Source of the DNA: Niebla homalea
Lineage: Eukaryota > Ascomycota > Lecanoromycetes > Lecanorales > Ramalinaceae
Direction: 5' to 3'
Length of the DNA stretch: 64,000 nt
NCBI GenBank assembly: GCA_019925105.1
Contig: JAHGAU010000013.1
Coordinates: 124,001-188,000 of the forward strand
Shown: one piece after another, positions 1 to 13,270 of the stretch
How positions within the stretch are numbered: the first letter of the stretch is position 1
Layout: every line of letters begins with the position of its first letter
Notes under the pieces: model-generated
Database searches by the model: none
Seen by the model: only the letters and a program-made list of their open reading frames with translations
Told to the model about the DNA's origin: nothing
Position numbers and translations under genes: made by a program

Positions 1-254
1 GCGGAGTCAGTCTAACAGAAGGATACTCCGGAAACTATAAGTCCTACAGTAAAAGGGGAAAAATATAGTTAAAAAAAATAAACTCATATTAATAATTTAT
101 TAATTCTATTTAAATAAACGGAAACAAACTTTTTTATAGTGATTTTATTTTACTTTATTCCCCGTTTTTACTTTATTCTATATCCGTAACCCTTTAAAGT
201 AATATCCTTTAAGGCAATATCGTTTTCCTTAAGGTTATATATTTTTTTATTTTT
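1..254. other. Unassigned AT-rich flank left of Copia-1
   Basis: No coding similarity was recognised. The first 30 bases hold a short inverted repeat (CGGAGT at 2-7, ACTCCG at 25-30). The tract ending GTCTAACA near base 17 resembles the terminus of the Gypsy-2 LTR (GTCTAACA at 60,511-60,518), so the window may begin in the last bases of a related LTR. The rest is simple AT-rich sequence. It should be the left-hand continuation of whatever Copia-1 inserted into. Confidence 0.4.
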
Positions 255-259
255 AATTT
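255..259. repeat. Target-site duplication of Copia-1, left copy (AATTT)
   Basis: AATTT directly precedes the first LTR base at 260 and is repeated directly after the right LTR at 13,423-13,427. A 5-bp duplication is usual for LTR retrotransposons. Confidence 0.75.
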
Positions 260-411
260 TGTTGAAAGTACTCACATTAATTACCCGGCAGTCGGGTAGA
301 TTAGATATGATCCGAAGCTAGACCCGATTGGGATAGCTGGGATATAGGAGTATTTAATTATACTTTTATACTTAAGAAATAATTAAGTAACTTATATTTT
401 ATATTTTAAGA
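260..411 (+). repeat. Copia-1 5' LTR (152 bp)
   Basis: The LTR starts TGTTGAAAGTAC and ends near TTTTAAGA (TTTCAAGA in less mutated copies). TGTTGAAA and the complement of the end (TCTTGAAA) form an imperfect terminal inverted repeat. Four copies of this 152-bp LTR occur in the window: this one, 13,271-13,422, 22,615-22,766 and 29,046-29,197. The primer-binding site follows directly. Confidence 0.9.
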
Positions 412-426
412 AATTATAAGCCCGGC
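412..426 (+). other. Copia-1 primer-binding site (half-tRNA type)
   Basis: AATTATAAGCCCGGC follows the 5' LTR directly. The less mutated Copia-2 copy reads GGTTATAAGCCCGGC. This matches the complement of the anticodon stem-loop of initiator tRNA-Met, as expected for elements primed by an internally cleaved tRNA like Drosophila copia. The tRNA identity is inferred from general knowledge of the initiator tRNA and was not searched. Confidence 0.65.
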
Positions 427-429
427 CTT

Positions 430-3285
430 ACGATAGCGATACCCTATAAGGATACTTTTTCCTTATTTAATTTTATAACTATAATATAAAGATTTTACCG
501 TATAAAATATACTTAAAAAATAAAAGTATTCTATTTAAGAATATTATTAAATTATGATTTTTAAGCTATAAAGTTAATTAATAACTTAATAATCTAAAAT
601 TCTATAAGGATAAAATACTTTAACCTTATTATTACCGGGGTATACGTATTTATTAATTAAAAAGTATAAATACTTATTTCTTAACCTTATAAGTTAATTA
701 TACGCCGGTATTTATACGCCGGAAACCGGCTATATATAAAAGTTTTAACTCTATAATATAAAACGTTAAACGGAGTTTTAATAAAGGTTTTAATTAAGAA
801 ATTTCGACCTTAATTAAACTTTTTAAAGTTTAAATCCTTAAATTTTATAATTATAACGAGAAATCTTTATTTAATTTAAACTTTCTTTATAATTTAAAGG
901 ATTTTTAACTTTATTCTGCCGTTAAGATTATTTAATTAAAACCTTTTATAAGGATTACGGAACGTTATAAAGTTAGAAAACTTTAAACTTTTACTTTTTA
1001 TAATAAAAAATCTTATTTTTAAGATAATAACTTTAATTATATAATAAAAATATAACTCGGTTCTACCCTTAGAATTATTTAATTAAGATTATTTTTAAAA
1101 ATTAAATCCAAAGAAAAGGAAGTTTATTTACTTAAATTAAGATTTTACGTTTTAAAAGGGGAAGTTAAGAATTAATTATTAAATCCTTTATATTTTAATT
1201 AACCCGGAAGGTTACTTAATTTAATTAATGCCCGGAAGATTAAGGGTAAAATAATTATAAATAAAGATTATAGCCTTTAAAGTAAGAAGCGGTAATTAAT
1301 TATAAAAATTAATTCTCCGTATTATATTAAACGTAAAAAAAATAAGTAATTTTAAAAGGGTATAAAGATAATTTAAATATCCATAAAGTTTTAATTTATT
1401 ATTAATTAAAATAAATTAAACTTTATTTAAAATTTAAGCTTTATTATTAAAACCCTTAAATATATTATTATTCCGCTTTATTAATATGGAAATCCTTTTA
1501 TTGTTTTTTACTATTAAATTAAAAGTAAATTCTTCCGCTTTTACTTAAGAGACCTTTAGGAAAAAAACCGAAAAATTATTTAGAAAATAGTTAAAAACGT
1601 AAATAGGAAATATTTACCCTTATTAACACCGAAGTCTTACGATAGCTTTAACTTAAAGGTATTTAAAGAGTCTTTAATATTATTACTTAATAAGTTAATT
1701 TTTAAGCTTTATTTAAAGGTAAAAGGTTAAATCCTATTATTTAATACGGAATATCTTTTGCCCTTAAGTAACTTATTAATTAAGTATTAATTAGAATTAA
1801 AATTATTAAAGTTAAAAAACCTATTAAACTTCTTATTTAATCTTAACTTTAAGTTTAAATTTAATTAAATAATTAATATTTCTTTACGCGTAAGTATTAA
1901 TTTAAAAACCTCGAGTTCCTATTTTTTCACTAAAAATAACCTTTAAAATTAAAAACTTAACCTTTAAAAGTTTCTCCCTTAATATGATTCCGTTATTAAT
2001 TAAGTAATATTAATAAATATTATAATATTAGTAAATTAAGGATTAATTAATCTTTAATAACCTTTATAAGCCCATAATTATTAAAGATAAACTTAAAATT
2101 ATTATAATTATTAAAACTTATTATAAGGATAATATATATTACCTTATAAATAAATTGGATATAATTAAAGAAATCTAGATTACTTTTATTATTTATTTTA
2201 AACTTTAAGGTTTAAGCTTATATATTAAGTTAATCCGGGAGTTTAAAATAATAATAAAAAATCCAAATGAAATAATTAATTAATTTACCCGTAAATTCCG
2301 TAAATATATTATTGAAATATTAACTATTAATAAGTTATATAAGGTTTTTAACTTAATAATTATTTAATTTTTCTTACTTAATCTTAATAACGATTAATAA
2401 TATTTTTATATTAATTTAATTTAAAATCAGATTATCTTAAGTTAAAATTCTTTTAATTTTAATAAAGTTATATTAAGAATTATTAATAAAGAATTACAGG
2501 TTAATATAGCTTACGTTAATATTACTTTATAGTCCTATTTAGTAGCTTTAAAAGTTAATAATAAGCGGTCCTTTACTAAATATAATAACTAGAAATATAA
2601 TTATTATACCGTAAAAACCATAATAATAAATATCCGGAAAATAACTATTAAGTTCTTTATCTTAAGAAAAGGATTAAAACCTTATACCGGGGGTTAAAGA
2701 AGTTAAAGACTAAAGAAACTATTATTATTATTATATTGGTAAATCTATCGGTTTTAAGGGAGGTTTATAATATAATAAATATAAACGTTAAGTTTAAATA
2801 TATAATAATATCCGTTAACCTAATTAATTTATAAAAATTAATAATCCTAAATAACGGCTATAATAAGTATTTTTTTTATTAAAGAGAATTTTTTAATAAC
2901 GACCTTTAATTATATTAAATAATATCCTTAAGGTTAAATTTAATATAAATTAATTATACCGGCGGTATTAATACCGTTTAAATAATTTATAATATTAATA
3001 AAAGGAAAATAATAATTAAGTTTTTAAACTTTATTTATTCCCCCGATAATAAAGTAAACTTCCTTTTAAAAACTTAATTCTTAAATAATAAAATTAAAAT
3101 AATAACTTCCCGGGTTAAACGGATAATAATTAAAAGACCCGGTAAATTTATATACTCCCGGTAAGGACAGTTTTTTATATTAAATCTTTAAATATTACCT
3201 TAATTAATAATAACGGTATTTAATGTATTAAATAATATATTAACTTAATACATAAAAATAAGGTATTTTAACCCTTAGTTTATCG
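430..3285 (+). pseudogene. Copia-1 gag region (degraded)
   Basis: This corresponds to the gag part of a copia polyprotein, which would form the nucleocapsid. The clearest remnant is a zinc-knuckle region at about 2,594-2,655, where the translation reads K-Y-N-Y-Y-T-V-K. In Copia-2 the matching stretch reads C-N-Y-Y-T-V-K-G. The expected pattern is C-x2-C-x4-H followed by a Cys-Trp pair, with Cys changed to Tyr by TGT to TAT. No open frame survives. The region ends where Gypsy-1 inserted at 3,286-3,290. The start codon and exact gag/protease border cannot be placed. Confidence 0.65.
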
Positions 3286-3290
3286 TTAAG
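3286..3290. repeat. Target-site duplication of Gypsy-1, left copy (TTAAG)
   Basis: TTAAG precedes the LTR at 3,291 and recurs at 9,870-9,874 directly after the other LTR. Confidence 0.9.
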
Positions 3291-3465
3291 TGTCAGGGAC
3301 TCAGTAAGGGTAAGGGTGAATATGACTGAATTTCAACTATGAAGAGAAATCTATGGTACAGTATATATGTATGCAAGTATACAGAGGGCATACGTTAGGC
3401 TCGATTAAGCCTAGCGTACTAACTAGGCTCTTGGCTATTAGTATCGCAGTCCTTATACCGTAACA
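3291..3465 (-). repeat. Gypsy-1 3' LTR (175 bp)
   Basis: It aligns without gaps to 9,695-9,869. I count about 25 differences by eye, and all are transitions. On the - strand it begins TGTTACGG and ends CCCTGACA. It keeps many CpA and TpG steps that are absent from the interior. Confidence 0.93.
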
Positions 3466-3482
3466 CTACCCCCCTCCCGCCG
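3466..3482 (-). other. Gypsy-1 polypurine tract
   Basis: On the - strand this reads CGGCGGGAGGGGGGTAG and abuts the 3' LTR. It is the expected plus-strand DNA primer and fixes the orientation of the element. It survived RIP because it has no CpA on the relevant strands. Confidence 0.8.
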
Positions 3483-3899
3483 ACAGCGAGCTCCTATAAG
3501 CTATCTATCAAAGAGATCCTATTATATATATATATATAGGAACTATAATAATTATCGCGAGTAATAACGAATTCTTTATATTATCTATTGTTACCGTATA
3601 ATATAGCCTATTTAACTTTAACGTTTAATATTCCTCCTTAATTGACTTAATTTAATAGGTTAATTAAAGCTTTAATTTCTGCCTTTATAAATTTATAAGT
3701 AAGATAAATAGCAATAAGTTCTAGTTATTAAGAGCCTAGAATATTAAATATAAACTTAACTTATTCGGGTAATAATAATAATAATCGGCGATAAGGTTTA
3801 AGTAACCGGTAACATTAATATATATTTATTAAGGTAAGCGTATATTCTAAACCGGCTATTTTACGTACTTTATACGGTATATAAGGCATCTTTTTATTC

Positions 3900-6800
3900 T
3901 AATAAAAGGGTCTTTATTACGCTTATTAATCTTAGAGTTTATTACCTTTTATACGATATAATCCCCTCCTTTATTATTTATTCTAATAGGAAATAATAGC
4001 GGTATTATTTATCCGGGTAAAGGGTCTTATGTATTATAATATAAAAGGGTAAAGTAAAAGATAAGATAAACGCTTTTTATTAACTTAAATAATTTTAATT
4101 TATATGTAAAATTATTAATAATTTAAATAATTATAAATAACCTTAAGTTCTTATAATTAAACGACTTTAAAGGATAATTTATCTTAATATTCCTAGCGTT
4201 TAATATTATTATATCCTTAACCCGAAATTAAAATAAAGGATACCGATACCTATTAACTTATATAATTTATATTTCTTAAGTTTACTTAATCTTTTTTTTT
4301 ATAAAGTTTCTAAGTTTTTTAATTTTATTAATTAATACGTTATAAATTTCTATTTCCTTCTTTTATTTAAATATACTAAATATTATAAATTTTAAAGCTT
4401 CGAGTCTTAATTAAAATAAGTAATTTTTAATTATAAGAAAAAGTAAAAAGCGAATAATTAAGCTTATAATTAAGTTCGCTTTAAACTTTATAATTAATAA
4501 GAAGTTTACTTAATCGTCTTAATTATAGTTTATATAGGATTATAAATATTATTTAAGTATACCGTTAATATTCTCCGTCTGGCCGTTAATTTCCGGGTAA
4601 AAATTAATAAAAAGCTTTAATTTTATACTTACCCTTTAATAAAATCTTTATTAAAAATATAATATAAATTATATACCTTTATTTAAGATAATAGACTTAA
4701 GATACCCTTCCTTACGCTAAACTTAGTTAATAAAAGCTTATATGACTATAAATATATTTAATCTATTTAATAATACGAATTTCTTTTTCTTAAATAATCG
4801 GTTAATTATTATTATAATATGTTTATAAATTTTCTTATAACGTCTATACTTAAATAATTCAATAATAAAGTCAATAAAAATATCTATTTAATATTTATCG
4901 GGAACGGGGAATAACTTTAATAGCCTGTATTTACCCTTACGGTATACCTTAGACTTTTTATAAGTATAATAAGATTTAATAAATCGGGTAATTAAATCCG
5001 TTATATATAATTAATAATATTATAAGTTAAGACGTTTATATATTATTATTTTACTTACGTAACCTTTAATCGGGTACTTATAAATTAAGCGGATAAAATC
5101 CGTACGTAGCTTATTATTAACGGGGATAAATAGTTTATCCGTAACGTAAAGTAAGCTATTCCTTATAGCATAATAACTTAATTCTAGCTTTATTAAATCT
5201 TTTTTTACGATATTTAAAGGTATCTTTTTATACCCGGTTTCTTTAGATTATATAATACGTTAAGTAATATCGTTATTAATATAAACGTTTTGAATTTATT
5301 ATAATAACTTAGCTTAAAACTTAAGGATATTATTAAATGATTATTTTATTAACTCCTCGTTTAATATATTTCCTTTTAGGTTCCTTAAAGATAATTATTT
5401 TAATAACTCCTTATCTTTAAGTACTTTTTCGCTTAAGGTATAAATTATCGCGTATAAATCTAAAACGTTAACTTCGGATTTATTTATTAATATCCTTATT
5501 AAATTAATTTTAAAATTTAAGTTCAAATTTAATGACTTAAGTATTATTTGCCTTCAAAAGCGGCTTTTATTATCGTTTTCTATAATAAGGAGGTCCCTTA
5601 ACCTTTTTATTAAGCTATCGGGTTTTACGCTTTATTTACCCGGCCTATATATAATTTAAAAGTTAAATTCTGAAAGAAACTTAGCCTATTTTACTTATCG
5701 CTTATTTAATTATTTTAACGTTATAAAATACTTTAAGTTTTTATAATCCGTAATTACTTTAATAAAGTCTTTAATTAATATGCCCGTAAGCTTAAGGTAT
5801 TATTCCTTAAAGGCTTATATAATTATTAATAATTCCTTATTATATATTTTATAATTATACTTTTAAGGCAATATCTTTTTTAATAAGAAAGCGATTAATT
5901 ATAATACCCCGTCTGAATCTTTTTATAATAAAACCGCGGCGATTATATAATTTAAAGTATTTATCTTTAATTAAGTATCCTTATCTAGGTTAAAATATAT
6001 TAAAATAAAAACAATAATAAAGGCTATTTTAAGTATATTAAAAGCCTTTTATTTAAATTTATCCGGCGGTTATAAATATTTAAATTCCTATTTAAATATT
6101 ATTTTTATTAAGTTAATTAATAACGTAATTATTCTAAAGTAATTAATAATAAACCTTTTATAGAAGTTAACGAAGTTAAGAAATGCTTATATATCCTTAA
6201 TATACCTGGGTATTTATTAGCTTTTAATAACGTTAATTTTTATATAATTTATTTTAAGACCATCCGTTATAACTATAAGTTTTAAATATTTAATCCTTTT
6301 TATATTGAATTTATATTTATTAATATCCAAGAATAAATATATATACCTTAACTTAATTAAGATTAAATAAATATATTATATATAAAGCTTTTTATTATTA
6401 CTATATATTAAAATATCGTTTAAATACACAATATAAAAGGTATTAAAATATTCCTAAAGAACTTTATTAATAAAGGATTAAAACGTACTTAATATATTAT
6501 AAAGCCCAAAGGGTATTACGATATATTTATATAGTTTATATTTTATAAGGAAGGCGGTCTTTAACTTATATCCCTTTTTAACTTATATTTTATTAAAGGT
6601 AATTATAATATCGAATTTTATATATACTTAAGCTCGATATAGCCTTAAGAGTATCTTATGAATTAAGGGTAATACGTTTTTATTTTTAATCGTTAAAGTA
6701 TTTAATGCTTTATAATCGATATATATTTTTAGCTTATTATTAGGCTTCTTAACTATTAAAACCGGTACCATATATGGTGAGGTATTAGGCCTAATATAAC

Positions 6801-8000
6801 CCTTACTTAATATATCATTAATATACTTTTTAATAATAATTATTTATTCCCTTAATATCCTAAACGCCCTTTTTATTAATAATTAAGAATTATCCTTTAA
6901 TTTAATAATATAATTAATAAATTTAAGAAATAGAATCTTATTCGTTTCCTATAAGTCTTATACGTTAAGAAAATCGTAATAGGGCGTCGGAACTTTTTCT
7001 TTAAGTTATTTTTATATAATAAAGTCTTTTATAAGCTTATTAAAGAACTTTTTATAATTATCCGCCGTAATAACCGCGATATTAATTATTAAGGCGGCGG
7101 ACTTATTAAATCGTTCCTTTTTTAATTGCTTAAAGTATTAAGGTTATATAATAATTATATTATTATCCCCGGATTCTAACGTTTTAAAAAAGGCATATAT
7201 AGAGATTTCCGTTATATTATATTTAAAAACGGCTTTATTTCGTTATAGGATAAATATATTATTCGTTATTATTATAAGTTTATAGTAATAAAAATAATAG
7301 GATATATAATAATTTAAGTTAAATATTATAGAGTATCTTAAAAATTTTACTTTTAGGTTATATAACTCTAGTTACGGTATACCTAGTATTATATTGTACT
7401 TTCTTAACGTTATTATTATATATTATATCTTATTAACGTAATCTCTTAATGTTATTATAATTTTAACTATTTAAATAATATTTATACTGAACTTATTATT
7501 TATATATTTAAGTTTATAAGGCTTTATTAAGGAATTTATATATAGATTATAAACTTTAATAAAGGCCTTATTTATGAATATTAGCGCCGATATACTAATA
7601 TCAGTAAAATACCTTATTTTCCTTTTTCCTTTTAATAATATAACGTATCCGTTAAAGTTGAATTATCGCCTTTACTTAAGCTATTTAAACGATTAAGTAT
7701 GGTATAATAATAATTAAATAATGGTAAGTTAATTAATATTCTTTAATTATATAATTTTTTTATATACTTAATTAAAAAATCCTTAATTATAACTTATATT
7801 AAGGATTATTTATTTTTTAATTTATCCGACGTTACTTTTTCATTATCGTTAAGATTATCTTTATTTATATTAAACTTAACGTATTTAAGTTTAATAACCA
7901 GTTTATCGGAAAATACCTATTTTTTCCCTTTATAGGGGGGTAAGTTATTAATTATTAAATATTTTTCTCTCCGTAAGTAAAGTATTATTTATCTTTTATT
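3900..8000 (-). pseudogene. Gypsy-1 pol: reverse transcriptase, RNase H, integrase (degraded)
   Basis: On the - strand, about 6,688-6,800 translates to GYIRPNTSPYMVPVLIVKK followed by KLKIYIDYKALN, the start of a Ty3/gypsy RT domain. At 6,393-6,437 the active-site box reads FYIVYLNDILIYS, with the first Asp of YLDD changed to Asn. Integrase follows: about 4,552-4,602 reads FYPEINGQTENINGILK, the conserved HPxTxGQTE segment of the catalytic core, and then continues with stops at three places where Gln and one where Trp is usual. No chromodomain could be made out. Outer limits are approximate. The product would have copied RNA into DNA and integrated it; it is inactive here. Confidence 0.85.
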
Positions 8001-9690
8001 AATCTTTATATAATATAAGAGGGACGGCGGATTAAATTTAAATTAATATTACGATAATTTACTTAACGTAATTATACCTTTAAAGTTACTTTATTATCCT
8101 TCTTTATTTTAATAATAGTAATTTTCTTTTTTAATAATATTAAATTTAACGTATTTATTATATATATATTTAAGTCATATTATCGTAAGCGGTTAATATA
8201 TACGGGGAAACTAATATAAATTATACCGTTTATAACCTTCTATCTTAACCTTAATATAATTATACGTCTTAAATTTAAAATCTTCTATAAAGTAATTATT
8301 TATAATAAAATAATAATTATAATAAATCTTATTAAGAACTTATTAAATTTCTCGTTTTTATTTATAAAGCCTATAAGAAAGTTAAGATTATATAATAAGG
8401 TATCGGATTTTTCTTTTTAATTAAATTCCTTAAATAAACTTATAAAATCTGTTATAATTTCCGTTATTATTAAATATAAACTATTATTATTTAATATTAA
8501 TTAAGTTTTAACGATCTTAAATATAATTAATTTATAGTAATTTTAAATATATATTATTTTTAATTATTCGTCCGGGAAAAGGATAACGCTTTATTAAAAC
8601 TTAAAGTCTACCCTTATCCTTTAAACGTCCTATTTATATGCGTCGTCGTTACCCTTAAATACCCCGGGGTTTAAGTAACGGATATTTCCTCCGACTTTAT
8701 TATTTTGGTATTATTATAATAGCAACTGCGGCTCTTTAAAAGTATGGTATCAGTCTTATCCACCATTTAAATCTCCTAATATAAGGTAACTTCCCGCCCC
8801 GGTTATTAAGTTTATATCGTTATTAGAATCGTTTAATAATTTATTAAATTAAGTACCTTTATTTAATTATATAATTTTATCTTTTAAACGGTTAATTTTA
8901 CGAAGGTAATTATCCGCCTTTTAACGGTATTAATTACGATAATTATGGATTTTCTTTACGTTATTTTTAAATAAGGATAAATTAATCTTTATACCTTATA
9001 TAATAAATATTAATTCTTTAAAAGCTCTTTATTTTTTTTAAATAATTTTATTTATATATCGTTTTACCTTTTTATTCTCCGCAATTTAACTTTTTACTTT
9101 TATTATATTTAAAATAAGTATATCGACCTTATTTTATAGTAATATATTAACGGTAATTATATATTTAATAACGTTTACTTATAATTATAAGTTATAATTT
9201 ATGGATCTTTTAAGATCCTTTAGGTTTTTAACGCGGAACATCTAGTTCTTATCGTTAATTAACTTTATTATTATAATTATATTATTTACGTTTAATATAT
9301 ATTATTTCTTTTCTTTTTTCCGCCGGTTTTTTTTTAAATATAAGTATATACTATTATAGGCTTTTAAGGTTATCGTTATTGCTTTTATTGCCGGATTTAT
9401 CTTAAAAGTAAGTCCCGGGCATATATTATTTAAGGGTTAAGAATAGTTTCCTTATTATTATTAATATTAATATTTATATAGTCTTTCTTAACGTCTCTTA
9501 ACTTAGGTTATTATTAATAATATAATCCGCTTACTTAAATCGAGCTCCTAAGTTGGATCTTATTATAATCTTAAAGTATATTTTTATTTAATAATACCCG
9601 CTTCGGCCGGTTAATAAGCCCTTTATTTAAAACTTAATAACGGTTCTATATAATTTAATTGACGCCCGTTTCTTAAAAAAGATAGTTAAA
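8000..9690 (-). pseudogene. Gypsy-1 gag region (probable)
   Basis: This is the segment between the pol motifs and the 5' LTR on the - strand, where gag is expected. A slightly GC-richer patch at about 8,640-8,790 could be the nucleocapsid part, since one frame has a Cys-Tyr-Tyr run, but no convincing C-x2-C-x4-H-x4-C knuckle can be read. The primer-binding site beside the LTR (about 9,660-9,694) is too mutated to assign to a tRNA. The call rests on position rather than sequence. Confidence 0.45.
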
Positions 9691-9694
9691 ATTA

Positions 9695-9869
9695 TATTAG
9701 GGACTTAGTAAGGGTAAGGGTAAATATAACTGAATTTCAACTATAAAGAGAAATCTATGGTATAGTATGCATACATGTAAGTGTGCGGAGGGCATACGCT
9801 AGGCTCGATTAGGCCTAGCGCACTGACTGGGCTCTTGGCTATCAGCATCGCAGTCCTCACACCGTGACA
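9695..9869 (-). repeat. Gypsy-1 5' LTR (175 bp)
   Basis: This is the partner of 3,291-3,465, equal in length and differing only by transitions. Its outer edge keeps CCGTGACA intact, while the inner edge has mutated (TATTAG for TGTCAG). Confidence 0.93.
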
Positions 9870-9874
9870 TTAAG
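9870..9874. repeat. Target-site duplication of Gypsy-1, right copy (TTAAG)
   Basis: Exact repeat of 3,286-3,290. Copia-1 coding sequence resumes directly after it. Confidence 0.9.
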
Positions 9875-12800
9875 TTAATTAAGGTATTAATAGAAGTATC
9901 CCTTAAACGTAAATAAAAGGAATAAGAAAAACCCTTAAAGGAGGTTATATATACGTATTATACCTTTAATAAAATAACTTTTCGGCCTTATAAAAGATAT
10001 TTTAAGTTAAAGACGGTTTTATTAAAGTTTATTTATTCGGACGTTACGGGGTTTATTAAGCCGGTAAGCTTTAATATAATTAAATATTTTATTACTTTCC
10101 GGGACGACTTTATTTATATATTAAAAGTTTACTTAATAATTTATAAATCAGACGTAACTTATAAATTTAAGTAGTTTTAAGTTAAATATAAGATTATTAA
10201 CCGGAAAATTAAGTATTTATAAATAAATAATAAAGGCAAATATATATTAAAGGACTTTTAAGATTATTTTAAAGACTATAATATTATTTATAAATTAACG
10301 GTATAAAATAGCCTTAAATAAAATCCCGTAAGTGAAAAATTTAATTAAGAAATTAAAAAGTAGACTTATATAATAATCTATAATATAAACTTATTTAAGA
10401 ATTTATAATTAAAAATTATTATAATTATTAATTACCTTATTATAAAAGAATTTACGTTTAACTTAAAAGGGAAAATTATTTTATATTAAGTATAATATAA
10501 TTAAGAACCGGATTTATTATATTTATAAATAATTAAGTTATTAATATAGATTAAAATTATAAAGTACCGGACTTCTTTAAATAAAAAGGTTAATTTATTT
10601 ATTTTATTAAGTTATAATAATAAAATTATTAAAATATATTTAATCTTTAACTTTTAAGTATAGATTTTTAATAAAAAAATAAAACGATTTTATAACGTTT
10701 ATTTTAAGGAACGGAAGATTATTCCGTTAAATAACTCCGATAAAAATATTTTAATGGAAAAGATTTAACATTTAAAAAAGGATATATAACCTTAATAAGT
10801 CCTTACTTTAAAAAAGAATTATAAAAATTAAATTTATAATAACGTTTTTATTAATAATATTTTAAACAATATATTTATAAATAATATAATTTTAATTAAG
10901 GAATAAGGAAATTACCCTTAAACTTAATATAATTAAAATAAATAGTAATTTAATAAATTATAAAAGGAAATTAAAACTATTCTTTAAGGTAACCTTAAAC
11001 GTAAAATTTTTAAATATTTAAAGCTCCCCGATATATCCTTAAACCCGTTATTTACCTTTATTAATATAATTATTTTAGATAAAAAAAAGGATATTTATTA
11101 CTTAACGTTAATATTATTTAAAAATAAGCCGTAATTATTTAAATTAAAAACTTATTAAAAAGTTATAAAAAATATTTATTATAAAATAGATTAATAATTA
11201 ACAGAAAAGGATAAATATAACTTTTATATTAAAAATAACACTTAAATACTTATACTTAAGTATATTATACCCCCGGATATAATTATTTTAAAGGGACAAT
11301 AAGTTTATATTCTTAAAAAAAGCATTAATAATTTAATTATTTAATATAAGGCCTACTAAGTAATCCGCGGTTATAAATAACGGGAAAATATTAATTATAA
11401 TAAAACTTTTATTTTAATAATAAAGCTTATAAGTTATAAGGTACTTTTTATATTAATGGCGGTTAATAATTAAGACTTAAAATAAATAAACGTAAAAACG
11501 GTTTTCCTTTATAATTTAATCGAGGAAAAAGTCTATATAAAGTAACCTTATAATTAAGTAAAAGGTATAGATATATATTATAAGCTTAATAAGGCCCTTT
11601 ACGGATTAAAATAATCCCCCTAATTATAATATTATTATTTTTTTACCTTTATAAAAAAATAAGGGTTTAAATTAATATTTACGGATTATTACGTATTTAT
11701 ATACCCCGGAAATAGGACGATTATGGCTCTTTACGTAAATAATATCTTAATTATTAACCCGTTTAACGAAAACATTATAATTTTAAAAAAAACACTTAAT
11801 AATTAATTTTATATATTTAACTTAAGGTTAATTTATTATTACTTAAATATAATTATTATAAAAAACTATTAAAATAAAACGTTCCGACTTAATTAAAAGG
11901 CCTATATAAAAAAAGTCGTTAAAGAATATAAATAATAAGATATTACGTTTATATATATCCTTATAAAGTTAAAATATAAATTAAAGTTTATATTTTAAGG
12001 TTATAAAGTTAACCCGATTTTCCGGAAGAAATATTAATCGGCCGTAAATTCTTTAATATATATTATACTTAAAACTTACTTAAATATCGTTTATTTTATC
12101 TTAATAATTAATTAATATACCTTAAATTTTATTAAATATTATTAAAAATTAATAAAAAGAATTTTATATTACCTCTATATTACCGTTACCTTTTAATTAA
12201 TATACCGGGGTAAATTAAAAGCTTTTAATGGTTATATTGACTTTAACTTTACCGTAAATTCAACCCGGAGGTTTATTATAAATTATATATTTAATATCGG
12301 AAATATTACGATTAATTAATAATTTAAGCGTTAAACTACGGTTACCCTCTTTATTTATAAAGCAGAATATATAAGATAAATATAAATAATTAAAAAAAAC
12401 CTTATAGTTTAAGTAGCTTTTAAATAAAATAAAATTATATTAAGCCGGGAACCTTTTTATTATTATTATTTACGGAAACAGTTAAGGCGTTATAACTTTC
12501 GCCAAAAACCTTATCTTTTATACCCGGATTAAGTATATAAGTATTTAATAATACTGGCTTTAAAAAGTTATAAAAGATAATTAAATAGATTTAAAATATA
12601 TCCCGACGTATAAATAAGTCGCCGACGGCTTAATAAAGCCTTTATTATATTAGCCCTTTAAAAGGTTCCGTAAAATACTTAGCCTTAAAGTACCCCCGGA
12701 ACGTCCTTATATTAACTAAAGCCTTATTAATAATATTAACGGTTTTATAGCTTTAACTTTAAGTTACTTATAAGGGAAGCTTTAAGTTACTTATAAGGTA

Positions 12801-13265
12801 AGCTTTAAGCTACTTATAAAATAAGCTTTAAGTTACTTATAAAGAAGCCGTTATTAGTCTTAAGGAGCTTAAAAATATATTTTAATATAAATTTAATATA
12901 TAAAGTAAAAAGGTTAAAAAAATATTTTAAAAGGGGGGTAAATTATAAAAAACAATATTTACCCCGGAGTATACTTAAATGAAATTATATATCCTGGGGG
13001 GTTATTAAAGGATAAATTATAATATAAGGGAGCTCGCCGTCATTACGTTAACTTTAATTTAAGGGAATAAGTACTATATAGTTAAGATTATAAATATAAT
13101 CTTTTAAGGTATTTTATTGTAAAAGACTATTATTATAAAGGAACTTTAATAACTTATAAAAAAATATTATATAAATAAGGTATACGTTATATAAAGATTA
13201 AAGCTTATATAAAGTATTATAAGTAAGTAATAAATATAAGGTAATAAATATATTAAAGCTTAAAA
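9875..13265 (+). pseudogene. Copia-1 pol: integrase, reverse transcriptase, RNase H (degraded)
   Basis: Integrase comes first, confirming copia order. Positions 10,034-10,063 read YSDVTGFIKP, matching the H/YxDVxGPI segment of copia integrases, followed by YFITFRDDF. Reverse transcriptase shows FLYNLIEEKVYIK and KALYGLK with a stop where Gln is usual at about 11,490-11,620. At 11,725-11,752 the active site reads ALYVNNILII, so both Asp of YVDD have become Asn (GAC/GAT to AAT/AAC). RNase H should lie at about 12,300-12,900; only the degraded tail is visible. Several imperfect repeats of CTTTAAGTTACTTATAAG occur at 12,747-12,845. Many stops make the frame unusable. Confidence 0.88.
12747..12845 (+). 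repeat. Short tandem repeat in Copia-1 near the end of pol
   Basis: About four imperfect copies of an 18-24 bp unit built on GCTTTAAGTTACTTATAA. The matching place in Copia-2 (about 23,215-23,285) holds about three copies of a similar unit on the other strand, so the array belongs to the family and predates both insertions. Confidence 0.75.
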
Positions 13266-13270
13266 AGGAG

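Larger units (their letters stand above)
3291..9869 (-). mobile_element. Gypsy-1: Ty3/gypsy LTR retrotransposon nested in Copia-1
   Basis: A 6,579-bp element with two 175-bp LTRs and an exact 5-bp duplication (TTAAG). The polypurine tract next to the left LTR and the reading direction of reverse transcriptase and integrase both show it lies on the - strand, so the 5' LTR is at 9,695-9,869. RT precedes integrase, which is the Ty3/gypsy order. The LTR ends are TGTTAC...CCCTGACA. It entered Copia-1 after that element was in place, between its gag and integrase regions. All frames are closed by RIP-type mutations. Confidence 0.93.

Noticed and set aside
2..30. Inverted repeat CGGAGT...ACTCCG as a terminator or hairpin RNA
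   Set aside because: A six-base stem at the window edge with no neighbouring gene; chance cannot be excluded.
12747..12845. Short tandem array as a centromere-type satellite
   Set aside because: Only about four units, and the same array occurs at the matching place in Copia-2, so it belongs to the element.
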